A stretch of DNA of 64,000 nt from Paraburkholderia panacisoli (GTDB lineage: Bacteria; Pseudomonadota; Gammaproteobacteria; Burkholderiales; Burkholderiaceae): the NCBI RefSeq assembly GCF_008369935.1, contig NZ_VTUZ01000041.1:23878-87877 (forward strand). The letters are read 5' to 3'. Made by a program: the position numbers and the translations under genes. Within the stretch, counting starts at the first letter, position 1. Every line of letters starts with the position of its first letter. Shown piece by piece: positions 60,132 through 64,000 of this stretch. Under the pieces are notes generated by a model that did not search any database, was not told the origin of the DNA, and saw only the letters and a program-made list of their open reading frames with translations.

Positions 60132-60821
60132 CTACCTCTCATTCAGATAGTTCTCTTCCAAAAACCTGGACCTGAAATTTTGTGGCGGAGTGAGAATGTC
60201 TGGCCGACCCTCTGGCGTAAAGTCCATGAGATTCCAATACGGCCACACGGTGTCAACATGATTCGCCGACAATTCAGTTCCCCAGAAATGGAAGATCTTT
60301 CCATCCTGCTTCTTGAATACATGCATCACGGGCCATTGCATGTCATCGGAGTCCCCCTGGCATTTGTAATCGACCTGATAGGCAGACTCCGATCCGGAAA
60401 CCAGCGCGATCTGCGACCATCCACGCTGTTTGGCCCATGCATTGATTCGATCAGCCGGGGCTTTGGCAATTGCTGCAAACGCCGCGTGTTGAGTGACCTG
60501 ATACCAGGTGCGATCAAACCCATCGACCAGCGACGTACAGGAAAGGCAAGGATTGTCCCAGTTCGGACCAAACATAAATGAATAAAGGAGCAGGGTATTT
60601 TTGTCTCCAAATAGCTCGGAGAATTTCACGCTCTTCCCTACTTTGCCATCGTTGGCCCATTGGAACACGTAGTCCTCTTTTAATTGCCCACCTAGAGGGA
60701 GATTGCGGCGTCTTGTTGCCACCAATTTTACTTTGTCGACAAGCTCTTGTTCGTCTTTAAGCAATAAGTCACGCGCATCGCGATACTGTCTGCTTTCGTT
60801 TGGATACCGTAGATCGCTCAT
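60132..60821 (-). CDS. DUF899 thioredoxin-like protein
   Basis: This 229-residue protein matches DUF899 by its N-terminus (RYPNESRQYRDARDLLLKDE), a thioredoxin-like strand with LLLYSFMFGPNWDNPCLSCT and its Cys-x-x-Cys pair, and the closing WPYWNLMDFTPEGRPD. The fold suggests a redox role; the reaction is unknown. Codon usage is less GC-biased than in neighbouring genes, which hints at recent transfer. Confidence 0.85.
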   Translation of the reverse strand: MSDLRYPNESRQYRDARDLLLKDEQELVDKVKLVATRRRNLPLGGQLKEDYVFQWANDGKVGKSVKFSELFGDKNTLLLYSFMFGPNWDNPCLSCTSLVDGFDRTWYQVTQHAAFAAIAKAPADRINAWAKQRGWSQIALVSGSESAYQVDYKCQGDSDDMQWPVMHVFKKQDGKIFHFWGTELSANHVDTVWPYWNLMDFTPEGRPDILTPPQNFRSRFLEENYLNER

Positions 60822-60942
60822 GTTCGTCTCCTACTGGAGCATTTTGGCTCCCTTGCTCTCCGGACACATCAAATCGCATAACGTAGCCCGCAGGGCAGGA
60901 AGGTCCAATTCCAGTGTACTCCAGGGACTATCACGAGACGGT

Positions 60943-61230
60943 GAGAAAGTCGTGGCCAGCAGTGCCGACCTCGTTTTCAATACGATCGTCCCGCCCGCCC
61001 TCACGCCGTTCTTTGAGGAACTCTACAACTCCGGCTTCCAGAAGCGTGGCGGTAAGCTTGTCTGCACCTACTTCGACGAGAACTTCCTCAGTCCGGTGCC
61101 CGCCTAGCAGGTCGAAGGTCTCTACGGCTGCCTCGACTATTACCAGGAGGTCGACGATCCGTTCAGCCGCGATCTGCTCGCCCGCTATAACAAGCTGTTC
61201 CTCGGCAACGCGCAGGTCACCGCAGGTGGC
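60943..61230 (+). pseudogene. Remnant of an ABC transporter substrate-binding protein gene
   Basis: The plus strand encodes VVASSADLVFNTIVPPALTP, FFEELYNSGFQKRGGKLVCT and YFDENFLSPVPA, then an in-frame TAG at 61105-61107, and continues VEGLYGCLDYYQEVDDPFSR and DLLARYN. This pattern is that of urea/amide and branched-chain amino-acid-type periplasmic binding proteins. Only about 95 residues of a 400-residue protein remain, and both ends are lost. It cannot make a functional protein. Confidence 0.7.
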
Positions 61231-61722
61231 GCCGGTCGCAGAGCATCTCCCTTTGCGGCGGATGATGTCCTGTCCCGGTATCGAACACGTGGACCGCACA
61301 TCCCTCAGGATGCGGGGGCTGGTAATTAACGGGTACAAACATATGAGCGCGCTGGTATGTTCGTTCTCCGATGAGCGCTGCGATTCGTTCGACCCGCCAC
61401 GGGGAAAGGGGGTGAGATGCCTCGGATTGGCGAGTGCGACACGCCTGAACGAGTGTTTGTCCCGGCCCACATACGCTTGAAAACGTGTTGGCCACGCTAC
61501 GACATTCCGCCCGATACGCATCTCTCAGGACCGCTGAAATGCGCGCCAGACAAAGATTGCTGCAATGTGGCATGGACTCTGCCTTACACCACGTCCAGCC
61601 GTAGCACGCCTCGCCCATCCACCGAACCCGGATGCCCCCGCCCCGGATGCACGCCTGGAACCCACGTGTCGCGCTTGCTCGTGCCGATACGCAATCGACC
61701 AGATCACCGACCGGAGGACATC

Positions 61723-61860
61723 ATGTTCATCTACCTTTTCCTGCTGCTGAGAAAGGCGCTCGATCGCGCCGAGCACAGTCGCCGCGACGCGTACCTCGCG
61801 TCCGCCGTCGACATGGGCGAACTTGAACGCCGCATGCGTTCAATGGAGATTGACCGCTGA
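61723..61860 (+). CDS. DUF3563-family small protein
   Basis: A 45-residue protein that starts with a hydrophobic segment (MFIYLFLLLRKALDRAEHSR) and ends AYLASAVDMGELERRMRSME. That tail is the signature of DUF3563, a family of about 50 residues frequent in Burkholderiales. GGAGGA precedes the ATG by four bases. The function is unknown. The longer open frame upstream is not supported. Confidence 0.82.
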   Translation: MFIYLFLLLRKALDRAEHSRRDAYLASAVDMGELERRMRSMEIDR

Positions 61861-61944
61861 GGTGACAAGCCAACGCATCCTCCATTGAACGATCCGGATG
61901 CCGGAGCATGCGCGCCGGGGTCCTGATCATAGTCAGCCGCCGGC

Positions 61945-61979
61945 GCCGGGCCGATAGTGGAGACTTCCCTCGGCCCGGC
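61945..61979. terminator. GC-rich hairpin, possible terminator after the DUF3563 gene
   Basis: GCCGGGCCGA at 61945-61954 and its exact complement at 61970-61979 form a ten-base stem with a 15-base loop. There is no T tract, so the terminator call is tentative. It lies 85 bases after the DUF3563 stop and just before the hydrolase gene. Confidence 0.4.
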
Positions 61980-62014
61980 ATCCGCGTGCCCAACTCCTGA
62001 GTTCTGTGAAAGCC

Positions 62015-62842
62015 ATGAATAGCACCATCGCATCGCAAGTCTTCTCTTACGCAACGACGGTCATTGCCCTGCATTGCTCCGGCTCAGGAGCGGCACAATG
62101 GCGCAAGCTCGGCGAGGCGCTCGGCTCGCGCCACGCGTTCGTCGCGCCCGAGCACTACGGCTGCGATAGCACGGGCCCGTGGAGCGGCGAGCGCGCGTTC
62201 ACGCTCGCCGACGAGGCCGCGAGGACCATCGGGATCATCGACGCCGCGCGTGGCAAGGTGCATCTCGTCGGCCACTCATACGGCGGTGGCGTGGCGTTGC
62301 GCGCGGCCGTCGAGCGGCCGGAGCGCATCGCGAGCCTGACGCTTTACGAGCCCTCGGCGTTTCATCTGCTGAAGGTGATGGGCGCGCACGGAGCGCACGC
62401 GCTTGCGGAAATCATCGCGATATCGAAGCGCACCGCCGACGGCGTGAGCCGTGGCGACTATCGGGGCGCGGCGGCTTCGTTCGTTGATTACTGGGGCGGC
62501 CGCGGCGCATGGGAAGCGCTGCGGCCCTCGGTGCAGGCCGCGCTCACGCGCTGGGCGCCGAAGGCGCCACTCGACTTCCGCGCGTTGCTCGACGAACGCA
62601 CGCCCACAAGCGCGTACACGAGCCTGAGTGTGCCGGCGCTGATCTTGCGCGGCCAGCACGCGCCCCTCCCGACGCGCGCGATTGCTGAGCGGCTGCCGAT
62701 GCTGCTGCCCGCCGCGCGCCTTGCAATCGTCGAGGGCGCGGGACACATGGGACCGCTCACGCACGCCGACAAGGTCAACGCGACCATCGTGCGGCATATC
62801 GCCGAGTCGGAAACGGCGGCTTGGGCGGGTCGTTTGGGTTAA
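62015..62842 (+). CDS. Alpha/beta hydrolase
   Basis: This 275-residue hydrolase has ALHCSGSGAAQWRKL for the oxyanion region, the nucleophile elbow VGHSYGGGVALRAA, the acid in LSVPALILRGQHAPLP, and the catalytic histidine in EGAGHMGPLTHAD. The substrate is unknown; esters and epoxides are common in this family. The ATG at 62015 is chosen, although a GTG at 62006 is possible and no clear ribosome site favours either. Confidence 0.88.
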   Translation: MNSTIASQVFSYATTVIALHCSGSGAAQWRKLGEALGSRHAFVAPEHYGCDSTGPWSGERAFTLADEAARTIGIIDAARGKVHLVGHSYGGGVALRAAVERPERIASLTLYEPSAFHLLKVMGAHGAHALAEIIAISKRTADGVSRGDYRGAAASFVDYWGGRGAWEALRPSVQAALTRWAPKAPLDFRALLDERTPTSAYTSLSVPALILRGQHAPLPTRAIAERLPMLLPAARLAIVEGAGHMGPLTHADKVNATIVRHIAESETAAWAGRLG

Positions 62843-62911
62843 GCGGGGTTAAGCGACAGGCACGTACACCTGTCTATGGTTCTCAACGCGGTCCATCATC
62901 CAGGGAGCAAA

Positions 62912-63658
62912 ATGCGCAAGCTATTCTTCACGACAGGATCGCCTTTCGCCCGCGCCGTCCGCATCGTGCTCGTCGAGAAGGGGCTCGATTTTGAGCGTGT
63001 AGAGACCTTCACGACGCCCAGCGTCGAAGAGCGCGCGAAGATCGCGCCGACTCTACAGGTCCCGACCTTGGTCGACGGCAACCTCACTCTTTGGGATTCC
63101 GCCGTGATCATCGATTACCTCATGTCCAGCTATCCATGTTTGCCCGCGCCGGAAGGCATGGAGCCCCTCGCGACCGACTACGTGCGCGCGGCAAACTGGC
63201 ACGATAGGCTCGTTCTCGCCACGCTGCAGACCTTCGGCGTGTCGACGACGACGGTGTCGCAACTGCAATGGTCTGGGGTCCGGCATGAAGAAAATGGCCA
63301 TGCCACCCGATGCGCCATTCGGAACCAGCATCTTCTCGACTGGTTTGAGGCCCAGCTCATCGGCACTGACGGCGCATTCATCCCCGGTGTGATCTCCGCG
63401 CAGGATATTTTGCTCACCTGTTTCTGTCGGTTCATTGAAACACGCCCATTGCGATTGTCCTGGCGCGCTCCGGGTCGACCCAAGCTCGCGTCATTGGTCG
63501 AGCGAATGGAAAGACGACCCTCTTTCCGGCAGGAAGCGGCACTTTGGTGGGAGCCTGGGATGACGTATGCCACTGCCGCCGAGGTGGAATGGGCAAGACA
63601 TAAAACCGTTCATGGTGGACCCAGCTTCAGCGAATGGGCATCGCAGTCTCCCGGCTGA
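62912..63658 (+). CDS. Glutathione S-transferase family protein
   Basis: This 248-residue protein has a thioredoxin-like N-domain (RKLFFTTGSPFARAVRIVLV, LQVPTLVDGNLTLWDSAVII) and a helical C-domain. The Ser in TGSPFARAV is at the position that activates glutathione in this class. It probably conjugates or reduces an electrophile. AGGGAG precedes the ATG. It lies 69 bases after the hydrolase gene, and the two may be one transcript. Confidence 0.88.
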   Translation: MRKLFFTTGSPFARAVRIVLVEKGLDFERVETFTTPSVEERAKIAPTLQVPTLVDGNLTLWDSAVIIDYLMSSYPCLPAPEGMEPLATDYVRAANWHDRLVLATLQTFGVSTTTVSQLQWSGVRHEENGHATRCAIRNQHLLDWFEAQLIGTDGAFIPGVISAQDILLTCFCRFIETRPLRLSWRAPGRPKLASLVERMERRPSFRQEAALWWEPGMTYATAAEVEWARHKTVHGGPSFSEWASQSPG

Positions 63659-63744
63659 CACCGGGCTTTGACGACGATCGAATGAATTGGTACGGCCAAA
63701 CGAGCAAAGAGAGCCCAATTCGTGTGCGAGGACGCCTTCCTTCC

Positions 63745-63775
63745 CATGTGCGGCTGAAGTGGTGAGCCGCACATG
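63745..63775. terminator. Hairpin downstream of the GST gene
   Basis: CATGTGCGGCT at 63745-63755 pairs with AGCCGCACATG at 63765-63775 in an 11-base perfect stem. A second overlapping palindrome GAGCCGCA/TGCGGCTC lies at 63764-63781. No T tract is present. It could end the GST transcript, or belong to the nearby IS30 element. Confidence 0.45.
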
Positions 63776-63884
63776 CGGCTCGAACGCCCCTCCGGTTCGC
63801 CGTCCGCGGGGCGCGTTAGGCAGAAGTCGGCCACGAAAAGACAGTCGTCCGGCGACAGCGGGTGGCCGGTAAAGGCGGGCGGAT

Positions 63885-64000
63885 TCAACCGGTGGATGCA
63901 ATAGTTTGCTGGAATCGTTCGGCGGGCGTCTCGTAGTCCAGTGTCTTTCTCGGACGCTCGTTCAATCGTCTTGCCACGGCATTGAGTTTGGCCTGCGAAT
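63885..64000 (-). CDS. IS30-family transposase, 3' end (runs out of window)
   Basis: The minus strand from the window edge reads SQAKLNAVARRLNERPRKTL and DYETPAERFQQTIASTG, then a stop at 63885. This is the characteristic C-terminus of IS30-type transposases (LNERPRKTLGYETPAE). The catalytic core lies outside the window, so completeness cannot be judged. It marks a second mobile element in the region. Confidence 0.85.
   Translation of the reverse strand, partial: SQAKLNAVARRLNERPRKTLDYETPAERFQQTIASTG

Noticed and set aside
61417..61722. A long N-terminal extension of the DUF3563 gene
   Set aside because: DUF3563 proteins are about 50 residues, and GGAGGA lies directly before the ATG at 61723; the upstream part reads as non-coding.
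63740..63800. A group II intron domain V-like sequence
   Set aside because: The GAGCC...GGCTC hairpin superficially recalls domain V, but the conserved AGC and GAAA elements are absent and no reverse transcriptase gene is near.
1..64000. tRNA, rRNA, CRISPR arrays or riboswitches
   Set aside because: I looked for cloverleaf ends, regularly spaced repeats and cobalamin-type riboswitch boxes, including upstream of the radical SAM gene, and found nothing I can support by eye.

Overview
The window is GC-rich, densely coded beta-proteobacterial DNA, most likely from a Paraburkholderia, Caballeronia or Burkholderia relative. That reading rests on inference from the gene families: ActP with a DUF485 partner, a DUF3563 small protein, several acyl-CoA catabolic operons, many LysR/MarR-type regulators, and IS110 and IS30 elements. 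Mobile-element pieces and at least five decayed genes suggest an accessory part of the genome. No rRNA, tRNA or CRISPR array was seen.

Layout. 1-8.4 kb: the end of an SDR gene, an IS110-family transposase, a three-gene group ending in a lytic transglycosylase, an unrecognised protein, a broken DUF2252 gene, and the acetate permease pair. 8.5-15.2 kb: a minus-strand acyl-CoA catabolic operon (thiolase, two acyl-CoA dehydrogenases, crotonase, CoA-transferase, nitronate-monooxygenase-like flavoprotein). It is followed by a LysR regulator and a Tat-exported epoxide hydrolase. 18.3-24.0 kb: decayed MarR and haloperoxidase-like genes, then a second acyl-CoA set (two crotonases, SDR, a second flavoprotein) with its own MarR regulator and matching palindromic operators.

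24.2-52.1 kb holds the most interesting region. A 1318-residue BTAD / cyclase-like / ATPase / TPR regulator is divergent from what looks like a large, unfamiliar biosynthetic and export locus. The locus contains a ferritin-like diiron protein, an 81-residue small protein, and a minus-strand operon of a GHMP-kinase-like protein, a cobalamin-type radical SAM enzyme, a tryptophanase/tyrosine phenol-lyase-like enzyme and a dTMP-kinase-like protein. A plus-strand operon follows: Coq4-like protein, acyl carrier protein, UbiA-like membrane protein, thioester-reductase-like SDR, a nucleotidyltransferase with a PqqD-like segment, a PEP-synthase-like dikinase, a histidine-box desaturase, a fatty acyl-AMP ligase and a three-part RND efflux pump. 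My inference is that a fatty acyl chain is activated, loaded on the carrier protein, desaturated, joined to an amino-acid-derived or aromatic part, and pumped out. I cannot name the product.

52.1-64 kb: a methyltransferase, an HD-like protein, a PHB-depolymerase-like secreted esterase, a secreted Gly/His-rich protein and a lipoprotein, an SbmA/YddA-type ABC transporter, a DUF899 protein, a broken ABC substrate-binding protein gene, a DUF3563 protein, an alpha/beta hydrolase, a glutathione S-transferase, and the 3' end of an IS30-family transposase running out of the window.
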